A stretch of 6,373 bases of DNA from an uncultured Eubacteriaceae bacterium (GTDB lineage Bacteria; Bacillota; Clostridia; Eubacteriales; Eubacteriaceae): positions 1 through 6,373 of the forward strand of contig CANQNI010000092.1 of assembly GCA_947625175.1 (NCBI GenBank), written 5' to 3'. The first letter of the stretch is position 1. Every line of letters starts with the position of its first letter. The notes below the pieces were generated by a model, which was given only the letters and a program-made list of their open reading frames with translations, was not told where the DNA came from and made no database searches. Positions 1 to 6,373 of the stretch are shown here, in pieces. A program made the translations under genes and the position numbers.

Positions 1-216
1 TTCAGACGAATGTTTTCGTTAAGCGGCGGGAGTATGTCACTAACTAGAATGTTAGGAATGAATCTTAAAGGATCTCTTGCAAATATCAAAGAGCAGCTAT
101 CACAAATGGTAAAAGTGTATAATCCGGATGAAATTATAGGCGTAACAGCAATGTCTGAAAAAGAAGATATTCTTAAAGCTTACGAAATTTTTCAAAAAGC
201 AGCCGAAGAAATTTAA
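1..216 (+). CDS. C-terminal fragment of a probable LLM-class (luciferase-like) flavin-dependent oxidoreductase
   Basis: The frame is open from base 1 (TTC AGA CGA ATG) to the TAA at 214-216, so these are the last 71 codons of a gene that starts outside the window; the ATG at 10 is most likely internal. The tail resembles the C-terminus of luciferase-like monooxygenases: a 'GS..NIKEQL' helix (where the family has 'GSPE.V...L'), then 'YNPDEIIGVT', then 'KAYEIFQKA' (where the family has 'DEL(M/I)V.....LRSYELLAEA'). These proteins are cytoplasmic TIM-barrel enzymes that use reduced FMN or F420 to oxidise small organic substrates; the substrate cannot be told from this fragment. No flavin-binding residue lies in the visible part, so the family call rests on C-terminal similarity recalled by eye. 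It converges on the methyltransferase gene and ends at a shared terminator. Confidence 0.55.
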   Translation, partial: FRRMFSLSGGSMSLTRMLGMNLKGSLANIKEQLSQMVKVYNPDEIIGVTAMSEKEDILKAYEIFQKAAEEI

Positions 217-255
217 AAATAATCCTCTCCTAACTTAAAAGGAGAGGATCTTTTT
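217..255. terminator. Bidirectional Rho-independent terminator between convergent genes
   Basis: A perfect 9-bp stem pairs ATCCTCTCC (222-230) with GGAGAGGAT (241-249); T231-A240 can extend it to 10 bp, leaving an 8-nt loop. On the + strand it is followed by CTTTTT (250-255), serving the oxidoreductase gene. On the - strand the same hairpin is followed by a U-rich run (complement of AAAAAT at 215-220), serving pglX. The flanking T and A tracts overlap the stop codons of both genes, so a 37-bp gap ends both convergent transcripts. Confidence 0.9.
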
Positions 256-3200
256 AATTTAAAACTTTGATTGTTATTCCATTCTCATCTTGTTGAAATG
301 TCTTTTTATTTTTAAGAATTCCATCATCAAAATTAAAGGCTCTAGTAGTTTTATTTAAATTTACCAATCTTTGCTTATATTCGTTACATTCTTCCAACTG
401 TTTTTGAAGTTTATTTAGTTGACGGTTGAGCATTTTTATCCCTTTTATTTCCCCACGTTTCCGGATTTCTTTAATCTCACCTTCAACTTGAGTTATTGTT
501 TTTTCATAATATTGAATGGCCTGATCTAAATGAATAATAACATGATCAAGAACATTATTATTAAGATTGAAATAATAAACTAAAGCTTTAAATGCTTTAT
601 AACGGCCACTATTAAACTCCCAGTAGATGGGTCTTTTATTAAAAAGTGAATTATGATCTTTACTGAAGTTATTTAAAAAGTAATTTTTTAAAGTATTAAT
701 TGGATTTAAAGTATTCTTTAATCCGCAATTTTGAGCGATAAATTCTAAATTCTCTTCTAAATATTCCGGTTCGTAAACCTGAACTAACCAGTTATTTAAT
801 AGATTAATAACATAATTAGGATCTTCTGTTTCAGTTAAAACGATAACCCCATCTTTAACTGGATGATAATCCTCAGAATTTTTATTAACCTGGGATGGAC
901 TGATTACTCCTTCATTTTTTAGTGAATAACGTCCGAATGAACAACCAATAAAATAAGATAAAAAACTTTTAACTTCCCGTTCTTTATCAGCCAGTCTAAC
1001 TGAAATACTTTCTTCGCTTACCTGTGGATTAATATCCTCTAGACTGTAGATCTTAAGGAAAATTTTATTAAGTTTTTCTTCATTTTTCTTAAGTAACTCA
1101 AATCTTTTTCTAGTTTTTTCTTTAAACTCAAGAAAGCTTTCTTCTATCTTATCTCCTTTAATTAACGGATGGGCTTTAAAATCCCAGGAAAGCTCAAAAG
1201 AATCCCAGTCTTCTTTCATCAAATTAATATTACTTTTGACCAAATTTTCAATTTCAGGTAGCTTTTCTTTATCAATTAAAACAGGAATTAGGGCAATATC
1301 CCCTACCTGATGATTAATAGTAGGAGCATAAACATCTAAAACAATTTTTGCTATTTTAGAATTGCATAAAGCTCCGAGATAAAACAAAAATTCCTGGGAG
1401 AATAAACTCATACCCGCTATATCAAAAAGGAACCCCGGCTGTTTATAACGAAAGGAAGTTTCAATGGCTGTAATAAGAGACCAGCTAAAGGAAGGTTTAA
1501 AGTAATAAGGGATATTCTTAATAGCGAAATTTGGACTAGTCGCATTGGGATATTTCTTAAGAACAGCTGCTTTTACTTCCTCTCCATTATTTTCCCAGTT
1601 CATTACATGTTCATTATTGCCATACCATTTACGGTATTCTCCCCCTTTATTATAAGGAAACCATTTATAACCTGAATTTTGGGCATCTTCCAAATTCTGT
1701 GCATTATAATAAATCTTATCCGGTTCAACTTCATACCAATATCTTACAAACCGGTTGTTATTAGTAGTAGCCATGCCCTGTTTAACATCAGCTACCTCTC
1801 CCATTAACTGACCATTAATATAAGCATTAATTAATCCTTCGCTTATCCAAAAAGCAAAAGGAGTTCTGGGTAGAATTTTAAACTCATCCTGGTCAATTTT
1901 AAATTTGAGTTTATTACCTTCATTGCTATTGTTTTTACTAAATCCTCCAGTTTTAATATCATAACTATTAAAGTTAAAACGGAAGTTAGGATTCTCCAGG
2001 GAATCAAGATAAAGTTTTTCTATATCGTCACAATTTAAATACTGAAATGTTCTTTCAAAAAGTTTAAAGTAAGTTCCTTGATATCCTTTAATTTTACCTT
2101 TCTTAAAAACAAAAGCTGCTGAGCCAAAATCAATGCCAAATATGCCCCGACCCATATAGAGTAAAGAAAGAATGGTATCATGGTCTATAATAAACTCTCT
2201 TAAATTTTTATAACTTTTAACTGTAATAAAGGAAGGTTGAACGATCATTGAACAGATTCCATTATCGTTTAAGAAAAAATGATTTTGTTCGATAAAAGCG
2301 GAAAATAAATCCCGATGATTAAAAGAATACTCTTCTAATGCTTTAGTTATAGCTGGATCGAAATTTCTAGAACCCATATAGGGTGGATTTGTTGAAACAA
2401 CCTCATATTTTAAAGAAAGAATTAAAGCTACTTTAATTAGTTTTAAAACCTGATTATAAATTTTATTTTCTTTTTCTGAAAAATTATTGGTTTCAACTTC
2501 TCCCAGAATTTTATCCATCAGTTCTAGATCATTAGTATCAATTCTTAATATGGAACCAATTAAACTAGCATCTTTAAAATTATTGAATAATTCAGAAATA
2601 TTTCTTACAAAGAAAAAAGCATACTTGGGATCAAGTTTAGATATTAAAAAATTAATCGTATCAAGATTTAAATTATTACTATCAGGAACTGAATAAAGAT
2701 TAAGAATAGAATTTGAAACCTTTTTATTATACTTGCTGGCTTTAACTAAAAGAGAAACCCGGGCTAACTGAGTAACTTTAGGATCAATATCAAGACCAAA
2801 TAGATTTTTTTCTAAAATTTTAAGAACCGCTTCTTCTTTATCATAATCTTCACTTAGGTAAATTTGGAGAAACAAATCAAAAGCATAAGAAAGAATGTGA
2901 CCTGTACCCATTGAAGGATCAAAAAATTTTATCTCTTCAATATTAATATTTTCAAACTTACTATCTTCCTGAGCTAAGACAAATTCTACCTCTTTTGTCT
3001 GTTTTCCTGTTGGGACAAAATAATACCATTTAAATTGATGGGCTATATCTTCTTCACTTAAACCAGGATTGTGAGCTCTAAGATGATTTATCCAAACCTT
3101 TCCTAAGGAGTTTTCTACCAGATATTTGGTAATCCAGTCCGGGGTAAAGATTTGAGTAGCTATAGGAAGAGTACTCTTATTTACTTTTTTATTATTCTTA

Positions 3201-3745
3201 AATTCAGAAAAAATTTTATCCTTATAATTAGAGTTAAAAGACTGATAGAGCCAACCAGCCGTTTCAACACTTCCTTCCTGATTCAGATTAAATTCTTCTA
3301 AAGGTATTGGATTTAAAATTAAATCCTTAACCGATTCTAAATAGTCCTGTTTAAAAGGAAACAATAGGGAATAAAGTTTGTTATCAAAACCCGGTTCTGT
3401 GTAATCTAGAGATTTTATAAATAACTTTTTGAATTCGCCTAAATCTAACTCATTTAACGATTTTACTTCTTCAGTTAATAAACCGTTTTCATAGAGAAGG
3501 AGGAAAGAAAGAAAATGACTAAACCAGAAGGAGGTTACATTTTCTATAAAATGTTCAAGAGCCATTTTGAAATTTTTATTATTTTCAAATTGCTTAATTT
3601 CTTTTATTAATAGATTTTGTTCAGGAGAATTATCTTTATTTATTCCCGCTTTGTTAATTCCAAATAATTCCAGTTCTTTTTTGATTATTTCTTTTAAAAC
3701 CGAACGAGTATTTTGACAAAATTGATCCAATGTTTTATTTAACAT
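254..3745 (-). CDS. pglX: BREX type 1 adenine-specific DNA methyltransferase PglX (BrxX)
   Basis: This complete 1163-residue protein is the usual size for PglX. In BREX phage defence, PglX uses SAM to put N6-methyl on adenine at a non-palindromic site in host DNA, and with the other Brx/Pgl proteins it also takes part in blocking phage replication. Seen in order: an N-terminal helical region (1-190); the family signature 'IFTPDWITKYLVENSLG' (199-215); SAM-binding motif I 'DPSMGTGHI' (276-284); 'NLFGLDIDP' (314-322), with the acidic residue expected to contact SAM; catalytic motif IV NPPY (453-456, bases 2378-2389); the PglX-typical 'QGMATTNNNRFVRYWYEV' (656-673) and 'WFPYNKGGEYRKWYGN' (695-710), in the probable target-recognition half; 'KRPIYWEFNSGR' (1037-1048); and a charged coiled-coil-like helix at about 1070-1130. 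No PD-(D/E)XK nuclease is evident, which argues against a type IIG/IIL restriction-methylase. The ATG at 3745 is preferred because the N-terminus 'MLNKTLDQFC' aligns with the usual 'MNKT.LK.F' start. The reading frame is undamaged. No other BREX gene is adjacent. Confidence 0.9.
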   Translation of the reverse strand: MLNKTLDQFCQNTRSVLKEIIKKELELFGINKAGINKDNSPEQNLLIKEIKQFENNKNFKMALEHFIENVTSFWFSHFLSFLLLYENGLLTEEVKSLNELDLGEFKKLFIKSLDYTEPGFDNKLYSLLFPFKQDYLESVKDLILNPIPLEEFNLNQEGSVETAGWLYQSFNSNYKDKIFSEFKNNKKVNKSTLPIATQIFTPDWITKYLVENSLGKVWINHLRAHNPGLSEEDIAHQFKWYYFVPTGKQTKEVEFVLAQEDSKFENINIEEIKFFDPSMGTGHILSYAFDLFLQIYLSEDYDKEEAVLKILEKNLFGLDIDPKVTQLARVSLLVKASKYNKKVSNSILNLYSVPDSNNLNLDTINFLISKLDPKYAFFFVRNISELFNNFKDASLIGSILRIDTNDLELMDKILGEVETNNFSEKENKIYNQVLKLIKVALILSLKYEVVSTNPPYMGSRNFDPAITKALEEYSFNHRDLFSAFIEQNHFFLNDNGICSMIVQPSFITVKSYKNLREFIIDHDTILSLLYMGRGIFGIDFGSAAFVFKKGKIKGYQGTYFKLFERTFQYLNCDDIEKLYLDSLENPNFRFNFNSYDIKTGGFSKNNSNEGNKLKFKIDQDEFKILPRTPFAFWISEGLINAYINGQLMGEVADVKQGMATTNNNRFVRYWYEVEPDKIYYNAQNLEDAQNSGYKWFPYNKGGEYRKWYGNNEHVMNWENNGEEVKAAVLKKYPNATSPNFAIKNIPYYFKPSFSWSLITAIETSFRYKQPGFLFDIAGMSLFSQEFLFYLGALCNSKIAKIVLDVYAPTINHQVGDIALIPVLIDKEKLPEIENLVKSNINLMKEDWDSFELSWDFKAHPLIKGDKIEESFLEFKEKTRKRFELLKKNEEKLNKIFLKIYSLEDINPQVSEESISVRLADKEREVKSFLSYFIGCSFGRYSLKNEGVISPSQVNKNSEDYHPVKDGVIVLTETEDPNYVINLLNNWLVQVYEPEYLEENLEFIAQNCGLKNTLNPINTLKNYFLNNFSKDHNSLFNKRPIYWEFNSGRYKAFKALVYYFNLNNNVLDHVIIHLDQAIQYYEKTITQVEGEIKEIRKRGEIKGIKMLNRQLNKLQKQLEECNEYKQRLVNLNKTTRAFNFDDGILKNKKTFQQDENGITIKVLN

Positions 3746-3753
3746 GTTTCCAC
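3746..3753 (-). promoter_or_regulatory. Weak ribosome-binding site of pglX
   Basis: On the - strand the bases before the ATG read GTGGAAAC. The only Shine-Dalgarno-like element is GTGGA, with a 3-nt gap to the start codon, which is both weak and unusually close. Immediately upstream is the U-tract of the preceding terminator. No better start with a stronger site exists nearby, so pglX is probably translated weakly unless other leader elements help. Confidence 0.3.
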
Positions 3754-3755
3754 AT

Positions 3756-3787
3756 AAAAAAGAAGAGATCTCCGAAGAGAGCTCTTC
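3756..3787 (-). terminator. Rho-independent terminator of the C1 peptidase gene, cUUCGg-capped, within the pglX leader
   Basis: Read on the - strand, GAAGAG (3787-3782) pairs with CTCTTC (3767-3762). After one C/T mismatch, TCTC (3780-3777) pairs with GAGA (3772-3769), closing the very stable tetraloop C(UUCG)G. The stem is followed directly by six U (complement of 3756-3761). It begins 17 bp after the peptidase stop codon, and its U-tract ends 10 bp before the pglX ATG. It therefore separates the two co-directional genes, and any transcript starting upstream must read through it to express pglX. Confidence 0.88.
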
Positions 3788-3803
3788 AGTTATTTTTTAG
3801 TAT

Positions 3804-6373
3804 TTAAAATCCTGTTTGTACTATTTGAACTTCAATAGCTTGAATCTGCCTGTCCATTCCTGTAGTCCCGGCTATCTTATCATTAGTTACCCAAGGCTGC
3901 CAGATTCCATCTTTATTCAAAACCCGGTACATTATCTGATAAGCTGAGGCATTTTGTCCTGTAAGATTTAGAACAACAGCTTCAATTCCTAAATTTTGAT
4001 GCATTGTTCCTGCGTAACATCCGTCACTAACTGTATCCAGCCAACCAAGATTTTGGACATGGACTTTAGATTCAATCCAGACACCAGGTATATTCGAAGA
4101 TAACCTAAAGCCTTCTAAATTATTTGAATTCGTTTCTGTTCCAGCTGGTAAACCGTTATAAACGGAAGGTAAGTCAAATCCGATATTTTGTGAATAACCT
4201 ACATAGCAAACAGAAGATTCAGTTCTAGGAACATAATTAACCCAGGAATAATAAGCTACAGCAATTCTATTTCCATTAGTATTCGGATCTAGCGAAGCGT
4301 ACATATTAATCTGAATATTATTAGCATTGTTAAAGTAGGTATGTTCATCATTTCCGTTAACAGAAATTCCTTCCCATCTCCAGTCCTGGGTTCCTGGAAT
4401 ATTAACCGCCTCTTTAGCATTTATATCATTTTGATTGTCATCTGACCAACTAAAGACTGCTACTTTGGCAATTTTAGAATCCGGAATATTAAGGGCTGGA
4501 TTAGCTCTTACGTTTTTAGCTATGACAGTAAAATAATCAGGACCCTCAGCTGAAACTTCAACTGTTTCACAAACGGTTGGTTCATTAGTTACTGTAACTA
4601 TAATGTTAGCTGAAGCATCCCCCGAAGTAGCACTAATAATAGCTTTTCCTTCATTAACTGCATTAACTGTAATGGTATCCCCGCTAGTTGCTGAAATATT
4701 AGCTACCATCGCCGAAGAGGTTGACCAGACAATTGATGAACTAGATCCAGATGGATAAACCATAGCTGTTAGTTCTTTAGAACTAATAACATTTGATCCA
4801 GCATTTGGTGTAGCCAGGAAGATTTCATTTGTTCCATTATTTATATCTATACTGGTTGTAGGAACATTATTAGGGTCTATATCAGCTGTATAAACTTTAG
4901 TCATAACATTTCCAGGATGAGCTGTTACCTCTTGTTGGTTATTATCAATTATAATTTGCATCGATAATTCATCCTGGATATTTTGATCTGATAAATCGCT
5001 CCATTGTTGGCTTTTCCCCTGAAATGGACTAAGCCCGTAGACATAGCTTTCACCAGGTTCTACCTGAGTTTCTATTTCTAAATCAGCTGTTTGTGTTTTA
5101 CCGCTATAAATATCATTAAACGGTAACTGAATAGATTCTTCAATTCCATAAGCAATTGGTAGACCAGGTAAATTAATAATTTTGTTATTTTCATCAATCA
5201 AATTTGAATAAATAACATTTTGAACAATAGAAAATTTTTGACCGCTTTCGATAATAATCGGTTTATTAATGCTTAAAGTATGAAAACCTCTCGTATTAAC
5301 AGTATCAATCTGAGTCGTTAAAAGTTTTCCATTTTCCGGATTGGTAAAACCATCATTTAATAGATAAATCTGAGTTTTAATAGTTGTCGGTGTATCATAA
5401 TAGGAATCAAAGGAGAAAGCTTTAATAATCTGGTCTTGATTCACTGAATAAACATTGGCAACTTTTGGTATATTGAAGTCTCCCTGAGCCTGGTTAAAAG
5501 CTTTAGCTAATGTATTGGTACAAATTTCACTTAAGCCGTATTTATTTCCAACAAAATCATGCTGGAGATTTTGATTATAGGTATATCCTGTTTCTGGAGT
5601 TTCAACATTTACTGAATCAAATTCATCTATGCTCTGATCATAATAGGATAAATAGAAGAAACCTTCATCGCCCCAATTGGTACTATAACTATTTTTAACA
5701 ATCCATGCTCCAGTTTCAGGAGGTTGATTATCCGGATTAAAATTATCTAAAGTATAATTATCATCCCAACCAATGATAGTAGCAGCATGATTTGGAATAG
5801 TAGGTTTTGAAATATACTGGCTATTCGTTTGATTGTTAAAATAGGGTTCATTTGCCAAATAAAGTCCAACAACAACAGCCCCATTATTTATAATTTCTTC
5901 TTTTACTTTATTAGTATAGTAATTAACATTTTCTGTTGTATAGGTATAATTGGTCTTAATGCTCCGGTAATTTTGTAGATGATAAGAATTATCAAAATTA
6001 TCATCATTTGGTAAGTTCCAGGTTCCATTCGGTGAATAATATGAACCAAGACTTCCTTCTTCTTTGAACCCTTGATCGTTTTGATACGGTGCTTGAGCTT
6101 CATTACTAGCACCATTCCAAGTTGATAATTGTTCTAACGGATCACTATTGTTATCTCCAACCTGAAAAGATAGATTCTTTATAGATTTTGGGGAACTTAA
6201 TTTATAACCTTCTAATAGTTTAGATCCTTTATTTCCCTGTAATTGATAATTAAAAAAAGTTAAAGCTCTTTCTGAAAAATCAGCAGTTGGAGCCCCATTT
6301 TTTAAGGCATTGGATTCGGCAGCTGCTACAGCGGCAAAAGCCCAACAGTTATTCCATGGATTCTGAAATTTAA
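3804..6373 (-). CDS. Papain-family (C1) cysteine peptidase, multidomain surface or secreted protein, 5' end outside window
   Basis: The frame is open from the right edge to the TAA at 3804-3806, giving 855 visible residues (numbered here from base 6371); the start, any signal peptide and propeptide lie outside. A TTG at 5858 is internal, not a start, since essential catalytic residues lie upstream of it. The catalytic set is complete: oxyanion Gln3 and nucleophile Cys9 in 'QNPWNNCWAFAA' (six apart, as in papain), His195 in 'NHAATIIGWDDNY', and Asn227 in 'WIVKNSYSTNWGDEGFF'. Next come a beta-rich region like the 'lectin-like' domain of bacterial C1 peptidases (about 280-476), a Big_2 Ig-like domain (about 506-594), a region loosely like a GBS Bsp-type repeat (about 603-711, tentative), and three ChW-like repeats (720-851). 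Such proteins act outside the cell on proteins or peptides; the C-terminal modules probably bind cell wall, glycan or partner proteins. There is no LPXTG-type sorting signal or C-terminal membrane segment. The substrate is unknown. Confidence 0.88.
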   Translation of the reverse strand, partial: KFQNPWNNCWAFAAVAAAESNALKNGAPTADFSERALTFFNYQLQGNKGSKLLEGYKLSSPKSIKNLSFQVGDNNSDPLEQLSTWNGASNEAQAPYQNDQGFKEEGSLGSYYSPNGTWNLPNDDNFDNSYHLQNYRSIKTNYTYTTENVNYYTNKVKEEIINNGAVVVGLYLANEPYFNNQTNSQYISKPTIPNHAATIIGWDDNYTLDNFNPDNQPPETGAWIVKNSYSTNWGDEGFFYLSYYDQSIDEFDSVNVETPETGYTYNQNLQHDFVGNKYGLSEICTNTLAKAFNQAQGDFNIPKVANVYSVNQDQIIKAFSFDSYYDTPTTIKTQIYLLNDGFTNPENGKLLTTQIDTVNTRGFHTLSINKPIIIESGQKFSIVQNVIYSNLIDENNKIINLPGLPIAYGIEESIQLPFNDIYSGKTQTADLEIETQVEPGESYVYGLSPFQGKSQQWSDLSDQNIQDELSMQIIIDNNQQEVTAHPGNVMTKVYTADIDPNNVPTTSIDINNGTNEIFLATPNAGSNVISSKELTAMVYPSGSSSSIVWSTSSAMVANISATSGDTITVNAVNEGKAIISATSGDASANIIVTVTNEPTVCETVEVSAEGPDYFTVIAKNVRANPALNIPDSKIAKVAVFSWSDDNQNDINAKEAVNIPGTQDWRWEGISVNGNDEHTYFNNANNIQINMYASLDPNTNGNRIAVAYYSWVNYVPRTESSVCYVGYSQNIGFDLPSVYNGLPAGTETNSNNLEGFRLSSNIPGVWIESKVHVQNLGWLDTVSDGCYAGTMHQNLGIEAVVLNLTGQNASAYQIMYRVLNKDGIWQPWVTNDKIAGTTGMDRQIQAIEVQIVQTGF
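3819..4214 (-). repeat. Three tandem ChW-like (Clostridial hydrophobic W) protein repeats at the peptidase C-terminus
   Basis: Three diverged units of about 40 residues are encoded at 4095-4214, 3960-4079 and 3819-3938. Each shows a Y/V...Q/D..G(W/F/I) strand, then an 'AGT' turn followed by an E(A/G) strand. The units are 'YSQNIGF...AGT...LEGFRL', 'VHVQNLGW...AGT...GIEAVVL' and 'RVLNKDGIW...AGTTG...IQAIEV'. The AGT turns are spaced 44 and 47 residues apart. The second unit is closest to the classical ChW pattern 'HVQNIGW..G..AGT.GQ..R.EAI'; the first is the most degenerate. The repeat is at protein level only; DNA identity between units is low. ChW repeats occur mainly in secreted proteins of clostridia and relatives, where they are thought to mediate binding at the cell surface. 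Confidence 0.7.
4590..4856 (-). other. Big_2 (bacterial Ig-like) domain encoded within the C1 peptidase
   Basis: This segment encodes visible residues of about 506-594. It has the Big_2 course: an opening strand, 'LTAMVYPSGSSSSIVWSTS' (where the family has 'L.A.V.P..A....V.WSSS..'), 'VANIS', 'ITVNAVNEGKAIISATSGD', and a closing 'NIIVTVT' strand. Big_2 folds are common spacers or adhesive modules in bacterial surface proteins and carry no catalysis. Here the domain separates the peptidase and lectin-like part from the C-terminal binding repeats. Confidence 0.75.

Noticed and set aside
2487..2696. 69-codon open frame on the + strand
   Set aside because: It lies wholly inside the intact pglX coding region on the opposite strand and has no recognisable domain or ribosome-binding site, so it is treated as a shadow.
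254..3745. Type IIG/IIL single-chain restriction-methylase instead of PglX
   Set aside because: No PD-(D/E)XK nuclease motif was evident in the N-terminal region. The TPDWI...ENSLG, QGMATTNNNRF and RPIYW signatures and the length fit PglX better.
3735..3755. Six-codon upstream frame (ATG TGG AAA CAT GTT AAA TAA, - strand) overlapping the pglX start
   Set aside because: It follows directly on the terminator U-tract and has no ribosome-binding site. A frame this short arises easily by chance, so it was not annotated as a leader peptide.
3800..3836. Possible promoter for pglX at the end of the peptidase gene (TTCAAA, 17 bp, TAAATA on the - strand)
   Set aside because: It matches only about 4/6 and 3/6 of the consensus elements in very AT-rich DNA. 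Such matches are expected by chance, and it lies upstream of the terminator.
5510..5698. 62-codon open frame on the + strand
   Set aside because: It is antisense to the conserved peptidase region, including the catalytic Asn segment, and its composition looks like antisense translation.
5849..5858. TTG (5858) or nearby ATG (5851) as the start of the peptidase
   Set aside because: The frame stays open upstream to the window edge and encodes the Gln and Cys of the active site at 6345-6365, so the true start is beyond the window. The ATG at 5851 is in another frame.
5903..6115. 70-codon open frame on the - strand
   Set aside because: It is in a different frame within the peptidase, whose own frame is continuous and carries the Cys-to-His part of the catalytic domain. 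It is low-complexity Ile/Met/Lys and has no support.

Overview
The window is AT-rich (roughly one third G+C by eye) and carries three protein genes, two of them cut by the window edges. Low G+C, AT-ending codons, a papain-like surface or secreted protease with an Ig-like Big_2 domain, and C-terminal repeats resembling the Clostridial hydrophobic W (ChW) type together point to a low-GC Bacillota, most likely a clostridium-like anaerobe. No rRNA, tRNA or marker gene is present to fix the taxon.

Layout. Bases 1-216 (+) hold the last 71 codons of a gene whose C-terminus resembles LLM-class (luciferase-like) flavin-dependent oxidoreductases. A compact 37-bp gap with one hairpin, U-tracted on both strands, separates it from the convergent gene at 254-3745 (-). 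That gene encodes a complete 1163-residue PglX-type adenine-specific DNA methyltransferase of the BREX type 1 phage-defence family. Upstream of pglX, a 58-bp gap is filled largely by a cUUCGg-capped terminator. It ends the third gene, 3804-6373 (-), a large C1 (papain-family) cysteine peptidase with lectin-like, Big_2 and three ChW-like C-terminal modules. The peptidase lacks its start and signal peptide because it runs off the right edge.

How the genes relate. The peptidase and pglX are co-directional but separated by a strong terminator, and the oxidoreductase is convergent, so the three look like separate transcription units. The main point of interest is that pglX is not flanked by any other BREX gene (brxA, brxB, brxC, pglZ, brxL). 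It sits alone between a metabolic gene and a surface protease. This suggests an orphan or relocated BREX methyltransferase, either working in trans with a core locus elsewhere or as a stand-alone modification or anti-restriction enzyme. No gap longer than 60 bp lacks a gene, and no CRISPR array, insertion sequence or RNA gene was seen.
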